Assembly: GCA_027886175.1 (NCBI GenBank)
Contig: JAJNNQ010000018.1
Location: forward strand, 22,673,001-22,737,000
Direction: 5' to 3'
Length of the DNA stretch: 64,000 nt
From: Phylloscopus collybita
Taxonomy: Eukaryota > Chordata > Aves > Passeriformes > Phylloscopidae
Part shown: piece after piece, positions 34,321-48,800 of the stretch
Layout: the number at the start of each line of letters is the position of its first letter
Position numbering within the stretch: the first letter of the stretch is position 1
Notes under the pieces: model-generated
Seen by the model: the letters and a program-made list of their open reading frames with translations, nothing else
The model's database searches: none
Told to the model about the DNA's origin: nothing
Position numbers and translations under genes: made by a program

Positions 34321-34838
34321 GAATCACGGGATCAATTAGGTTGGAAAAGACCTCGGATCATCGAGTCCAACCTAAGACCTAACACCACATGTCAACTAGA
34401 CCATGGCACTAAGGGCTACATCCAGACTTAAACACTTTCAGGGACAGTGAGTCCGTCACTTCTTTGGGCATCATGTTCCAATGTCTAATCATCTTTTCTG
34501 TGAAGAAATTCCTCATCTCCAACCTGAACTTCCCTAGCACAGCTCAATACTATGTCCTGTCTCTGGTGGCTGGGAGAAGAGTCCAAACCCCAAGTGGCTA
34601 CAGCTCCTTTCAGCCTCCTTGTAAGAGTGATAAGGTCACACCTCAGTCTGGGCTGAACGCCCCCTTCTGCCCCTCACAGAACTTGTCTCTAGATCCTTCA
34701 CCATCTTCATTGCCATTCTCTGGGCTCATTCCAGCACCTCAATGTCCTTTACTGAATGGAGGGACCCAGAACTGGACACAGAATTGAGGTGTAGTTTCAC
34801 CAGTGCCAAGTATGGGGGAAGAATCACTTTTTCCTGTC
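34321..34838 (-). mobile_element. CR1 LINE, 3'-end copy (reverse orientation)
   Basis: Read on the + strand the unit is the complement of a CR1 3' end. It has AATCACGGGATCAATTAGG at the left, GGTTGGAAAAGACCTCGGATC, ATCGAGTCCAACC, a middle with AAGAAATTCCTCATCTCCAA, and CTGGGCTCATTCCAGCACCTC further in. It covers only the 3' UTR and the last part of ORF2 and is 5'-truncated near 34838, as CR1 copies usually are. Divergence is moderate, so it is younger than the + strand relics to the right. Confidence 0.88.
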
Positions 34839-37800
34839 ATGAGTGAAAACAAAAAACCAATCAACTTTTACATGGTTGGGAACTGTGAAACACATTGATT
34901 TGGCTTACATGACCTGCATATAAACCAAGAGCAAATAAATAGGAGGAAGTGAGTCGCTGGTTCAATGAATATAACTGGAGTAGCTATTCTTGTTCTGAGA
35001 ACTGCTACCAGCACCCAGAAACCTGTCAGAATATTTTGCATTTGGACATGAAAGCCATTTCATTAGAGAAAACTGAAAAGGCTGTGTGGAGGACCTGAAC
35101 AAAGACACAACAAATTCCTTAAATAGAAAGAAATACTTTCATTGTTATGATGGTCTTGTTAAAGAACCTGAAATATGCTGATTAAAGAGGTCAGCAAGTT
35201 CTAATAAATTCCTGAAGGAAAAAGAGAAGGACCTTTAATCTCAGCATAGTCTCATAAACAACTTGTCAAATGCAACACAAAAATGTCTGAGGTTACATGA
35301 AATGACACTGTCATTTTAAAAAATACAGGACTGATGGGTTCCAGTCCTACCAATATGAAATGCTGTGAGAGAACACTAGAGACTCTTATTCTTAGGATGT
35401 ATTTTTGCACACTTAAATGCCGGAGTTGGCTCTGATTACATTTAAACTGTAGTGTGAGAAGTGTGATCTCTAGACTGGATTTGGATCCCTTACTGTTCAG
35501 GAGTTTTGAATTCTGAGGAGAAGCATGCTAAGAATGCTGTTGTATCATCTTATTTGCACAGGCATGGTCCTGGGCTGCCTTGTACCCAGAAACAACCTTT
35601 ACTGTCCTCCACAGAGGCCAGATTTCTCAGGCTATGGAGTATGTGTGGGTGCTCAGTGAAAACAGCTCACCAGAGAGCAAGCAGCCTGTGTTTGGGACGG
35701 ACAACCTGCTGTTCAGTTCAGGTGATTCAGAACAGATTTGCAATATGTGATACCAGGTCTTCATCCAAGGGGCAGCAGGTAGGTGAACAGAAATACTATT
35801 CCATTTAATAGAGAAGTTTTCTTGGATAGTCAAGGTAAACCTCTGTTCTAAATAAATTTAATATTACCACCTGAATTGTCCCTGAATTAAGTTGACTTAA
35901 ACCTTTGGTTTATCTTGATCATCTAATCATGTGTCTTTCTAGTTTTAATAATATTTCTGTCATTGCCACTTCTCTCCCTTTTCCTTTCATTTGATTCTTC
36001 ATTGATCCAAGGTCTTGTTTATTGTGTGAGTTCAGTGATTACAGTCAGTGGCAACAGGATATTTTCCTTTTTCCTTATGTTATACAATGGTTGATTTGTT
36101 TATCCTAAAGGTGAGTGTTTTGACAAATAAGTATTAACTTTTTGTTCACTTCCCTGTTTATTCTGGTCATTCAACAGGAAAAGAGTGAAAAGAGTGTGAG
36201 TGAAGTATGACTGCATGTTTATTCAGTGTAGATGTTTCAACACTTATTAAAAAAAGGTGTTGAAGCTCTTCTTTCAGGAGAAGATGCAGAAATAATCTTT
36301 CATGGCTTAAGAGGGACAAAGACAAGTTTTTATCTAATGAGGTGGTTAAATAATAGGTCTTGTGTGCTTACTGAACAATTAATAAAGGTGTTGATGCATA
36401 GAGTTCATAAATGCTTGTGGGACAAAGAATCTTTTGTCCTAAGACAGCAGTAGAAAGAAATGTTTGGCAAACTTTGGAAGTAAAGCAAAGCCAGGTCAGA
36501 AGAATGTGGTTTCATATTACACTGTCTGAACTGGAAAGGTGAGGTCTGAAAACACCATGTACTCAATCTTTTGTCTTCATATACTCACTGCTTTGTTTTG
36601 CTATCACAGACAAAATACAATTTAACAAGTACTATATTGTATTGAGTTAGTTTGCAAATAGCTTTATTCATCTTGCTTCATTGAGCCAGTGTAACTTTTA
36701 CGATATTTTAATACAGGTATCTTTGTTCCTTCTGTTATTCATTTCTGTAATTTAAATACATAAATCGAAGAATATTGTTCAGATGATGCCTCTTAAGTTT
36801 TCATTGTCTCAACAAAATAATGAATTCATGCAGATAAAGTGTGTTCTTGGTCATTAAAACAATATTAAAGCTCAAATGCTTTGAAAAGACATTCCATGTA
36901 TGTATTTTGTTAATAATTAATATTTTATTTAATAAATATCAAAGCAGGAAACATTGTGTGATCATGTCCTCTGATCTGCAATCTATCACAGGTCCTAGAA
37001 TCACCCAGAAGTTGATTTACCAAGGTTTTTCTCTAATGAAAGTACTTTAGTAATGGCTGCTTTTCTTCTAAATTTCAACTTTAGGTGTGTATTCTTTTCA
37101 AAGTACACATCTTTCATATTGTTATATCCATCTGCAAGTTCATCTTTACCCTAAATGTATCCAATTTAAGACAAAGCAGAATGAAGGTAATTTAAAAATA
37201 ACAAATTATTAACAGAGATGACATATCAAGAATAAATCACTTTTGATGCTCTTACACTCTTCTGTACTGTTTTATGTTGGCGGAGAACAAAGGTGGATTT
37301 AATATTCCCTTTACAGCTCCTAGACTTTTGTGCCAACTGAGGATTTGGGGAAGTGGTGCAGAAGAGCAGCCCCAGTGACTCCTTTTAACCCTTGCAGCAT
37401 CAGAGCACTGCAGCAGTCCAGAGTACTCTGGAGAGCAGCAAGCCCTTTTGTGTTCCCTCACCTCCCCAGCAGGGTCACCTTCTCTGTCTACTCCTCAATA
37501 CAGCCTGTGGAAAGCTACAGGGTGTAGAAGGATTTGCTTAATCAGTGCAATGCTGTCAGGGAAATCTCCTCATGATGGTGTTTTTTTCTGGTGAAAAAAT
37601 CTACAGGGTTTACTCTGTTGTCATGGATAAGCTAGTATTTGCTCCAAAGCAGGCTAGATGTCATGTTTTCCTGGAGTTCAAAGATTATTTGGGTTTGTAT
37701 CTCAGGAGTTGGTGGTGGCTTTGGGAGTTTTTTCACAAGAGTTTGCTAAGACCATCTCTACAGACTCTTTAATATAGCTTGTCCGGTGTCTTCATTTTTC

Positions 37801-38072
37801 TAGTTGCAGCTTAATTTTGTGAACCTGAGAACTGAGATAAGCATCTTCACATTCTACGTGGCTTCTGTATGTCTGCGTTACTTGTAATAACCACTGGGTG
37901 TCGTCAGTCTCTTTGGATTACGGGATGTAGAGACGGACAGATTTAGTCCAATCAAGGACTGCCTATGGAGGTTTTTTTTTTCCGGGTGAAAAGGCCTTTG
38001 TCTAATTGACATAGGATTACAATAAGGAGTCTCAAATCTTACTTTAAAATAATGCTATTTGTTTAGGTAAAT

Positions 38073-38165
38073 GTATGATTCTTGGGGATGCCCTGTGCAG
38101 AGACAGTAGTTGGACTTTGATGATCCTTGTGGGCTCCTTCCAACTCAGAATATTCTGTGAGACCG
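38073..38165 (+). mobile_element. CR1 LINE 3'-tail fragment
   Basis: TGATTCTTGGGGATGCCC, CCTGTGCAG, GTTGGACTTTGATGATCC, TTGTGGGCTCCTTCCAACTC and AGAATATTCTGTGA follow the bird CR1 3' end in order. It resembles the tail at 6163-6254. No reverse-transcriptase part is attached. Confidence 0.8.
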
Positions 38166-41100
38166 TGATTTTGTATTGATTTTTTATTTATGTACCAAGA
38201 ACAACTAATGTGAGATAGGAATCCTACAAACAACAGCCTAATTCTCTACATGTTTTATTCCCATTACCATTTAGTCATTCAACTGAATGACACCGTGTTT
38301 GGCAGAAAAACACTAAGATGTCAGTAGGTAATTAAAGAAATCTTGGTATCATAAATGTATAACATAGCAGAGCTAAGGGTGAATTGGTGATCTCAAATCA
38401 GTATTTTCCTAATTTTTGGGAACTATAGTTGATAAGGCTGTGTTTGAGATTATGATTTTGGTAAAGATTTTGGCCTGTCATTTTCATAATTTTTGCAAGC
38501 AAATGAAAAGGCACGAATTTGTAACTTTATATACAAGAATAAAAAATGTACTTCATGGAGAAGAGAACTTGAATCTTGAGCCTTTGGTACAGACCTGTTT
38601 CTGTGGAGGATTAAGGACCAACCATATTAGTTGCACATAGAAGGATTACATTTCCTACAGACGAGTCAGTAGGAGATCATATGATGTGGTAACATTGATA
38701 CAGCCATGTGCTGGGCCTCGCAGTATGGATAGATGAGCCAGGGATATAGACTGGACGTAGGCTTTCCGAGAAGCTCGGATGCCACTGTGACTCAGTTGCT
38801 TTCCCTGTGGGCTTGTTATGTTAGATGGCTGAGTTAATCTGGTGTGTGGGGCTTCTCTTAGTAGTGGTTGAAACTTTGCCTAACAGTGTGATTGTGAAAT
38901 GTTCAGAATCACTAGAACCATCTGAAAGACTAATATAGAACTGTCTCTTGGTTTGCAGGGCAAAGTATGTTCCCCTATTATAGGGAAAGTAGTGGGATAT
39001 ATTTTACCTTTAACTCAGAAACCTGCACTGCACTGACTAGCACAGCAAAACACTGAACAGTTTGTGTCCAGTGCCACAGGAATTGTGAGGGCTTATAGGA
39101 GCAGATCAAGAAAAATCTGCTAAGTGCTGACTTTTACAATGGACTGTGTATAATGTAGCCAAATCAGAACAGCCTTAGAAAAAGGCGGTGCCTGCGTGGT
39201 AGTACTTCAGATCTTCAGACCAACTTTTTAAACTTGATGGATGCAGCAGCTCTTCTGAAGAAGTCTTTTTAGGAGGATGTCAGTATCAGTTGAAACATGC
39301 TTTTGTTCTGGAGTCACTTATGGACCCTGCTGAGGTCCCTAATTACTGTTTGCAACCTATGGTCTGGGAGAAACTGAAAACCAGTTTTTATTTAATGTAT
39401 ATAGCAGAATGGACAGAAGATATAAATTGGATTTCTAATCTATGTGCAAGCCTGATTTCTGTTGTGCTGAATTCATGAGGAGCTACTGGGGGCTCACAAG
39501 TCTTGAAAATGGGACCACTTGTTTGTTTATCTTTGGAAAAATAACAGAGTTTGTATGAAATGTTCTGACAGTAATTGTCTGTCAGATTGTATTGATTTAA
39601 TACAAGGGAAACCTTTGAGGAATATCTGAAAATATCTCTGAAAAGCCCACTGAAAAAGTGCATAGTTTATGTGTGAATACAATGTTAATCAGTACAGTAC
39701 AGAATTGAAAAGAAATAAAATAGGTATAAAATCTGGCGATGTTCCTAATTGAAATACAGTTATTGGTTTTGTTGAAAACTTTTGAAATCTTGGACTTTCC
39801 TGGAATGTAGAAATACTCTTCTTCTTTTATTGAAATTAATATAGGCCTCTAAATTTCCAATCTGCTGGAACAGTTTTATGTTTATGAGATTTCTCAAGCG
39901 TGATTGTTATAGTGGTCAGATAAAATGGAGGATTGCATAGTGGGAATAGGAATGCCTGAAAAATGTGTATTTCTGATCCCAAAATAATTTGTCATTGGAT
40001 TTGTGATACCCTGCTGTAATACTGTTTTTGCAGCATTGCTGCATGGAGAGAAATAGCATGAAGTGCTTGTATGTTCCTGCAGACCAGAGAAAGAAACCTG
40101 TAATGGAATATCAGAAATGACAAGCATACCCAGGCTGTCACAGTCTTGTCCAGCTCTGCTATGCCAACAAATAAAACTGTTTCAATAGGGCAAAAGCAAA
40201 ATGTACTAAGGACAGTTGAATATTTACCAGATGTTATGGCATTTGAGGCTCCAGGACTAGCTCTGTGTAGATGTAAGACTGAATTAGATTCTTTCAGTTT
40301 TGCCAAGGGCAGGAAAAATCATATCTTGTCAGGGAAGACAGTTTTTCTCTTTTTTTTAAGGAAATTCTCCACATGATGGCAGTAAAAAACCTCTGGAATT
40401 CAGAGGTGTTCTGTTTCACCTTCAAAAGCCATAAGGAAAAAAACAACCCAAGATGAAGAGCTGAGTATGTGACTGAGCTTTTAGATTTCCCATTTTTCTC
40501 CTGGTAGGCCTTAAATTCCCCAGATAGTTTTCCAGACAGCAAGGCTACATGCAGCCTGGAACAAGGAGAATAGGTCACCTGTCACATTATACTAGGGCAC
40601 AGTGTCACTCACAGGCATGCCTTCAAAAGATATTTTTGGTTTCTTATGCTGTATATTAATGTGCAGAGGGAGAGGATAAGGAAAAAAAGAGGTTGTATTT
40701 AATTCTTATCCACAAACTTTTCTCTGCCCAAAGAGACTGCAGCTCATCATTTCAAGTCACATAGCAGAGAGCCCTTGGATAAGCACCCAGTTTGCCCCAA
40801 CTGGGCATTTGACCAACTTGGTTTGATTGCTGTAACAATGCCAGACAGGGATTAATTGTGGAATGAGTTTGCAGTTGAGACTCAGCCTGTCTAGAGTGCT
40901 TGGATATCTTGGTGTATGGAAGCACTTAGAGAGGAGTGTATTTAAGGAACCCAGAAGCAGCTGTGTCGCTAAAATTAAAATGCGTTTTTCTTGTATTGTT
41001 TTTGCTTGGTTTCCTGTTGCACACTCTGGACCTGTCTTACGAGAGCAAATGGGCAAAGGAAAGGGATGAGTCAAAGGGATGAAAATCAATCCTAGAAATT

Positions 41101-41639
41101 CCTGCTTCACTTTTTACAGCCTGGATGCACCAGATATGTAACATGAAAAGGCCTGTGGCTAAAACAGTCTTTGAAAGTCTGCTCTTTATATTCATATGCC
41201 ATTCATTCCATTCTTCAGTCATTTAGCCCATAGATTTCCTTTTCGTGTGTGTGTACAAGGATTGCTGCTCCATTCCTTTCTCCCCTTCTTTCCTTCCCAG
41301 AACATAGAAGGTCTAATTCTACAGTAGCTAGCACCAAATGTGCTATAGCTGATCAAAGTGTTTGTAGAAATATCTAATATAAGGGGCAGAAGAGTACTGA
41401 CGTGAAAGCATAAGGTACAACATACAGATGTACCAGAACAAGATCTTTGATAAAGCAAAGTTAAAAATATAAACAAGGTTAGTTTATAATCAGTGGAGCA
41501 ACTGCTCCTTTAGCAGAAAGGTAATATTCTTTGAAAGAGTACATTACTTGGAAGTCTTGCCATAAAAGACATTTAGCAGTACATTTATATTCAGATACTT
41601 CTGACATGGGGAATTATTACCCCAGAATGCTGTACAGGG

Positions 41640-41720
41640 AATTAGGAAATAGTTTTAAAAACTTGGTCAAGGTCATATAGGAAATCTGTGGCAGAGTCAA
41701 CAAAACATGAGAATAGTAAG
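41640..41720 (+). repeat. possible MIR-like ancient SINE fragment
   Basis: ACTTGGTCAAGGTCATATAG followed by GGAAATCTGTGGCAGAGTCA resembles the core and 3' part of old amniote MIR-type SINEs (a CTTGCCCAAGGTCACACAG theme). It is short and diverged, and the edges are unclear. Confidence 0.3.
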
Positions 41721-44689
41721 GGCAGTTCCTGTTCACCACTTCCCTCCCTGATCATGTGCCTTACAGAGGTCGTAGAGCCTTGCTGTCAGACCAAAAACTT
41801 GCTTAGTCTGATGCCCTAAAGGCTGCTTTGAAGCAAAACACAAAACTCTTAAGTTATGGGCAGCTTGGGGTATGATTCCATATGATCTTTTAGCAAAGCA
41901 AAAGGACATGTTTATCTGTCATAGTGAATGTAAAGGAGCTATTCATAGAAGCACAACTGCACTCCACACCAATAAATCTACTCATTCCATCTGCTTAAAA
42001 TGCCCTGAAAATCTTTTTTAATAGTTTAAAAAAAAAGTAAAAATACAAACATATGTTAAGCCATAAGCATGTTAAGCAGCTTTCCTAAAGTGTAGAAATA
42101 CTAATAAGGAGTGAGATAAAATGACCAGCCCACCTTGCCACTGATAAATGGGGAAGTAGAAGTCAGGGGTGTTAACTCCCCAGTTTTTGAAACCATAGGC
42201 TGGTCAGAAGTAAGAAACAGGATTTCATGTGGCTCATCTATATTTTTAAGGGGTTTACATTTGTCGTGTATGTGCACTTTTTCTGTTCATGACAAGGAGA
42301 GTTGTGTACTGCACCCTGAACCCCCAGGTCAGCAGCACTGAAAGGGTCACATTTACAGTTTGAAAGATCAAGGTCTGCTATAGAAAAAATGAAACCTAAA
42401 AACCAGGGGGTGGTTAACAGTCCGAATAAACCAACAAAACTGAAACTGTTACTCATCTAAATCAGCCTTCTGCAATCAGCAATCATTTTGGCCAATGTTT
42501 TGTGTATTCTGCCAAAATCTCTCAGGGGTGAAAGGTTCAGGAGCAGTAGCCCCGTTAAATGCTGCGAAAGACTGTGGCTTTCACAAGTACCTACTTTTTT
42601 TTCTTTTTGTGGTTACACAGATAATGCATCTCTGGTAACCTTGTACATTTTCTGAAAGAAGAAGAGATGGTGGTTACATTTTCTGGTTTGTTTTTCCTCT
42701 TCAGAAACAGCTCAGTTGTGAACGACCCTGTGTGATAAGTAAGAGAAATTCAGTATGCAGTTTTGGTGCTACAAAAGGGCCCACTGGCAATTTCAATGCA
42801 TATTTCCCAAGTCCTCAGAAAGGTCATTGAGGGTCTCCATTACATGCAGTCTAGAGCCTGCTACAATTTTCTCATACAATTTAATCTGCTGCCTGGATGG
42901 CCTCCAGTGTACAAGCAACTGACAATCTACAGTCTTTGGAATTGATTTCCTGGAATTGTGGAATGCCTGCTTGGCCTCCAGATGACAGATGTATGCTGGA
43001 GCTCTCAGTGCTGCTGCTCTACAGAGATGAGAGGAAATTTGCCTCATTTCAACATTTTCTGTAAGCTTTTAAATCTTCTTGTAGTGATTTTAGGGATGAA
43101 GTTATCACTAAGATACAAGCATCATTCTGAATGGGCATCATTAATAAAAATTCTTTGCTTTCTGTAGCATTTACCATGTAGTGACCTTTTTGGGCTTATA
43201 AATATTCTCTAAGACAAACACTGTATGAATTTGATAACTCTTGTCATAGTAATTTTGCACTTGGGGAACCAAAAATTAAAGGACAGGTGAATGAGTTGTC
43301 AAAGTTCACACACCAGGGCACTGTCACCATCTGAAGAAGTTTTTAATCTTAGAGTTTACTTCAAGCAATTAGTGTGGGTTCATGCTATAGCTCTCTTGTC
43401 TTCACTAGGATTGTACCTGTACTTTATTTAAAGCACATGAAAAGCACATGTTCTTCTTAATAAACACAATATCTGTGTAAGTAGGAGAGTGAGAAAATAA
43501 CTTGAGATTTTTAGCCTATTTTCCAGTTTTAAGACCAAATATTCCTCCCATTTTTCTTCTGTAGATAGCAAATGCTCCTAAATCTGGAGTATAGGTGCCA
43601 TTCTCTTTTTCTTATAGTATATAGAAGCAAACTCCAAATTTCAGACTGAGAGTCAGCAGAAAAAACCCTGAAATGAATGAATACACATTGGGAAAAGTTC
43701 AGGATTTTCACTGAAAAAAACTAATATAAACAGTTCCATAAGAATGAGTGTTTTTCCTTTTATGACCGGCTAAGCAAGCAATCTGAAACCTGAGTGACCT
43801 GCTCTCCTTTCAAATCTAGAAATGTTTCTTCACACATAGAAATTTGGAATAGGAAATAGTAATTGAAAAGCTGGGAGTATTCTTTATATGAAACCTCAAC
43901 TCAGCTAACATAGTAATGGATTGTTAAAATGGCTCATTTGATGGAAATACGAGGGCACACATAGTGGCTTGTCCAGAAGGAGGATACATAAACCTGATGA
44001 CAAAACAGGGAGATTTCCATTGCAATCCCAAGCCAGAAATACCTGGTGTATAAGGCTTGAATTTAATTTTGGATTTTGTGGGGTAGCACTTTTTTGGGGT
44101 GTTTTTGCTTTCTTTGAGAGACAAGCCAAATGCTCTAGGGCATGGAACTTCATAAAAACAGGGGAAAAAAGTTTACATAGACATCAGCTAGAAAGAAATA
44201 TAACAGCTTACAGTGAAAGAGAAAAAACAATATATATTTTTTGTGTCATCCTTGATACAGAAAGTAGAGGAAGCAACTAGACAAGTTAGAATAGCAGCTT
44301 TGTGCTAAATAGGATGTGGATGTGAACATGAGAGTGAAAGAGAACTTGTGTGAACATGAAATGAAAGTATCCATGATCCTTTTGAAGGAAAGGAGGGAGA
44401 ACAGCAAAGCAGGAGAAAAAGGATTTCAAGAAAGCAGACTTCAGCAAACTCAGGATACTGGGAGATCACATGTCATGGAAGAGAAATTTAAAGGAATAAA
44501 GGAATTAAGCACTTCCTGATGGAAAACATGCTGTTTGGAATTTAATGATCCCAATGCAAGGAAAGAATAACAAGTATATAGCAAGAAGTCATCCGGTTAA
44601 ATCATATACATTGACCTCAAACATGTGAGTCATACAGGAAATGAAAATTATATGAGATTACTTCGATTAGTATAAAGGAGTACATAAGT

Positions 44690-45840
44690 ATGTGGGGACA
44701 GAAATCAAAAAGAACAAGGCACAGAAGAAGTTATAATTAGGAGAAGCAAGAAACCTTTTATAAGTGATCAGCTAAAAAAAAAATCTGTTTTTATAAAGGA
44801 CATCGCATTTTCTGACTATAGAGTTTCTACTTGAATTCTGTAAGGAATAGAAGAAAGACTGAGAAACTATTCCGTACTAAGCTGAGAGAAAACTAGTAAT
44901 ATCTTAGATCAATTTAATGCCTTTTTTGTTTCAGTATCCTCTACCTAAACCTGCTGTAATCATGTGGCTAATATGAAAACCTAAGGACCGTGCTCTTAGA
45001 CTAGTAACATGGACTCTAGCTTATTTAGAGCACTGGCCAAAACTATTCAAAGCTGTCAGCAAGCATCTCTGATAACACAGGGGATGCTTGCGAAGGCTCT
45101 AAGAGATTGAAAAAGGAAAAATGTAGTGCTTAAAAGATAAAAAAGAAGCCAGGGAATTTTTCATTAGATACTTTAACTGCAATTCCTAAAAACTCCTAGA
45201 ACAAATAAAATGGACAAATAATCAAATGAGTTATATGAAAACATCTTGAAAAAAACAAAGAAATGGTTGACAGACAGACAAAATGGATCTGTTGAGAGCA
45301 GCCCACATCAACCCAATCTGTTTTCCTTGTTCTTTGGGCCAATAGATCTGTGAACAGAAGAGCAATAGTAAATGTTGTGTGTCTTGACTTCAGCTGGTTT
45401 TCTGACCATCTTTACATATCACACAGATGCCACGTTTTCCTAAGCAAAGCAGGAAAACTTGATTTATGAGGAAATTTTGAAGTACTGATGGTTTTTATTC
45501 TAATAGAAAAGTCTGAGGTGAAACATGTCTTTAGATAAGGCTTCTAAAACTACCCCAGAAGGAAGGAGAATAATTTTTCTCCATGTTCACGGACAGGACA
45601 AGAAATAAGAGTTTTAAAATGCAGCTAGAGAAATTCAGGTTAGATATTGGGAGGAATAAGTAGAAATAATGAAGTACAGGCATATGTTGTGAGGAGATGA
45701 TGTCAAATCTCTGTTAATGGGATTTGTTATGTTCATATTATCCGTGCTCAGAAATGTTACTGATACTTTTGCCCTGCATCAGGACAGTAGATAGATGAGA
45801 TGAGCTTTCAAGGTACTTTCCAGTCGCATCTTATGTCAAA
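44690..45840 (+). mobile_element. ancient CR1 LINE relic (ORF2 region to 3' end)
   Basis: Broken frames keep recognisable CR1 ORF2 pieces: LNAFFVSV-like coding near 44915-44940, the pre-palm segment near 45295-45330, and the VVYLDFS-like piece near 45375-45395. A 3' part near 45550-45650 includes a FRLDI-like LRLDIG segment. The end near 45800-45840 (CTTTCAAGGTACTTTCCAGTC) resembles the CR1 3' end. Many stops and indels mark it as old. Edges are approximate. Confidence 0.65.
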
Positions 45841-48800
45841 ACTTTGCCCTTCTCCAACCTTGGCTGTGCCCATCTCGTGTCTATGTCGAACACTTCTTGG
45901 ACAACAGTGATGGCAACAAAGCATTTTTCAACATTCCCTTTCAACATTCACTTCAGTAACATTTTGTGAAAAGGAAAGAGGTATTCTGATTTTTGTAATA
46001 CAAATGTCAGAAAGAGCTCTGTATCCATGTAAAGTTGGGGGTAGAAACTATTAGACTTACATGCAGTTGATATTTAAACCAAAAATAGCTTTCATGTTTT
46101 CAGTGCAAAAGTCACCCATCAACGGTAAGCCATCTTCATTTTTTCTTTTCCTGTGTTTTTCCTCCACAAGTTTTTTAAAGTACTATACTGGGAGCTTCAA
46201 ACTGACTTCTAATTAAGTTAGAAATTTTTGGCTCCACTTAATTAAATTCTGAAAGTTGTATCTGTAGTTCAGGTAAAAATTGTGATGTCTGTGTGGAGTA
46301 TCATCTCACCAAAGGACATCACAAGGCCTTAGCAGTGCCCTACTTACAAAAGAAGAACTTAAAGCATTATTGTTATTGCCCAGTAACATGGTAAGTCACA
46401 GAACAGTGTGTGAACTGTTTAATAAAAAACAAGTTTCAGACCTACAGTGACTTGAAAAAAATCAGCATTCTTAAAAAAAGAAAGAACCGAATTATATACT
46501 TTTCCAGAAGCTAGGCCTTATTTCACTTTTATTCCTGTCTCCATTTTTGTATATTACATCTTTGTGAAATAAATAGTATAAAACAACAAAAAAAATTCTT
46601 TGTACTAAGCATAGTTATGGAACTGGAAGCCTTATGGCTGGTATTTATTATGTTCTTAGCCAATATTAGATAATAGTGAAGGAGAAAATTGGTAAGAGTA
46701 TCATGTAATCAAGTATGGATTTGATCTGCTAGAAATTAATGGAAGATAAATCATTGGAGATCATGATTAGCAAATCTTTTTTCCATTCTTTAGAGTGTTA
46801 GCTTCAAGAAGTGCTTATTTTTATTTTATTCTTAGTAAATGGGATAGGGCTTTTTTTCTTATGAATGCAACAAGTAAGTAACTTAGAAGTAGTTATAACT
46901 AAAATTCCATGTATATTAACCTGGGTTGAGAAAGGAAGTACTAAAAGACTTACTGGGAAAAAGTGATTGGAAAGACTGAAGTTATGAAAACAGCTCATTT
47001 TTCTGAAGTGAAATGTAAGCATTGTCAAGAGCTGTTAAATCTCAAGATAAAAAGAATTCACACTTATTTCAAAATGAAAATTAGTTTCCTCAGAGTTTCT
47101 ACATCAAATGAATGAAGCTTTGTCTGTTGAAGTAGAAGAGAAAATATGGGTTTGATGATCTTCCAAGTGAGACATCTTCAGTGTCATTGAAAGTTAGCCA
47201 CAATGAAAATGTAATTCCCTACTCTAGGTCTTCCTGCAGCTCTTCAACTGCAAACTGCTTTCAGAGCATTCTCAGTTCATCTTTGAAAACCACAATATGA
47301 CAGATCAGTTGGTGGCTGCACCTTAAAAAAAGGAAGAAAAGAAAGAAATTAAGTCAAAGATTTGAACTTGATAGAAAGTTGCAACCTTCTTTTCTTCTAA
47401 AAAATCATCTTCAGTGTAGCACAAAATGAGCAATTTGAAAGTGATTGAAGCACTTTGCCCTGAATACTCTCATTCAGACAGATTTAAATTTGTGGTTTCA
47501 TATTAGATACTACAAGTGAAGAGACAGAGGAAAAAAATTAAAGGAACAACTAAGAGAATCAACTTTGACATTAAGGCATATGGTTCGTTGCACATGAGAA
47601 ATAATCCAATAATGGATACAAGTAACCATAGAGAAAAACGGGTTCCTACTTAATGCTATCGATTTTGTGTCTGAAAAGAAGAGCAAAGAATATTGTGTCC
47701 AGGTTGGTATAGATGTTCTCTACTAGCTCTAAAGAAAACCAGAGGAGGGATCTTTTCATTTGTTCTAATGATGGGTATAAGGAGAATAAAGCTATTTACA
47801 TTAAAAATCACTTTAAACATTTCTATGGTAGGTGCTCAGTATACATTGATAGAAGAGTTGTGAAATAATGTAGCATTTCACATCATCATATGGCGTATTT
47901 TGGGAGTTCAAAGATTTCCCTGCTACCATCTATCTCATATTTGTTTGATTAAAGAAGGAGGATTGATGCTGCACTTTCTCAACAAAGTTCAGAGGAACTC
48001 TGCAAAATTTTGGACCTGATTTTCATTTACAGAAAGATAATGACTTGCATAGCATGGAGTGACCTAAACACACCTCTAAGTGCATTTTACAGCATCCAAG
48101 CAGTACTTTGTCATCTTTTGGTCAAAGGAAATCAGATCTAAAAGGTCTCTACACTTTCATAAAAATGACAGACTTTCAAATTTGAGTTGAGCCCAAAGTG
48201 TGATCAAAAAAAATGGACTTTACTGTTGTGTTTGTTTGTTTGTTTGTTTTTAACAGAGAAGTTACATTTAGAAAAGCTATTACAATGTGGTTTGGCAGAT
48301 AGAAATTTTATGGACATGCAAGTCTACAGCCATGCTCACAGGCTAAAAAATGGCCCATCTAATTAACAGCTAGAACCACTCTGGGAGAAAAAAAATATTC
48401 TTCGATTATTTCTAGAATTTTTATGATTAGAAATGTTACTTAGCCAGCGTCATTGATTATTCATACAGTTGCCTGTTTTTGGTCTAAATTAGGAAACGGT
48501 AGCAGAAATGTGGAAAGTAGACTCAGCCTACTTTTCTTCCTTCTTTTAACACTAACAGGCTTTGTACATGACATGTATGGGAAGAAGAGATGCCACAATT
48601 TATGTCAAAAGAGTGAAATTTGGGAGATGAATCACAGTGAATAGAAACTCAAATTCTGACAGATGTCAGTTTTGCAAAATATATACAGTTCTGTTCAGCA
48701 AGCTCAGTATGTGTCTCTGGTGATTCAGATTTATTTGGTTGAACAGTTAATCTCTGAAAAACAGTTTTTCAGTATTCTGGAATGGCTTGTCAGAATCCAG

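Larger units (their letters stand above)
34839..44690. other. gene desert upstream of CIPC
   Basis: Almost 10 kb of AT-rich DNA. Recognised items are a CR1 3' tail at about 38073-38165 and a weak MIR-like stretch near 41640-41720. Small open frames at 35506, 40294 and 43969 do not resemble known proteins. Enhancers may be present but cannot be seen without alignment. Confidence 0.5.

Noticed and set aside
47690..47790. Possible further CR1 relic
   Set aside because: Only one short phrase resembled CR1; no ordered set of motifs was found.
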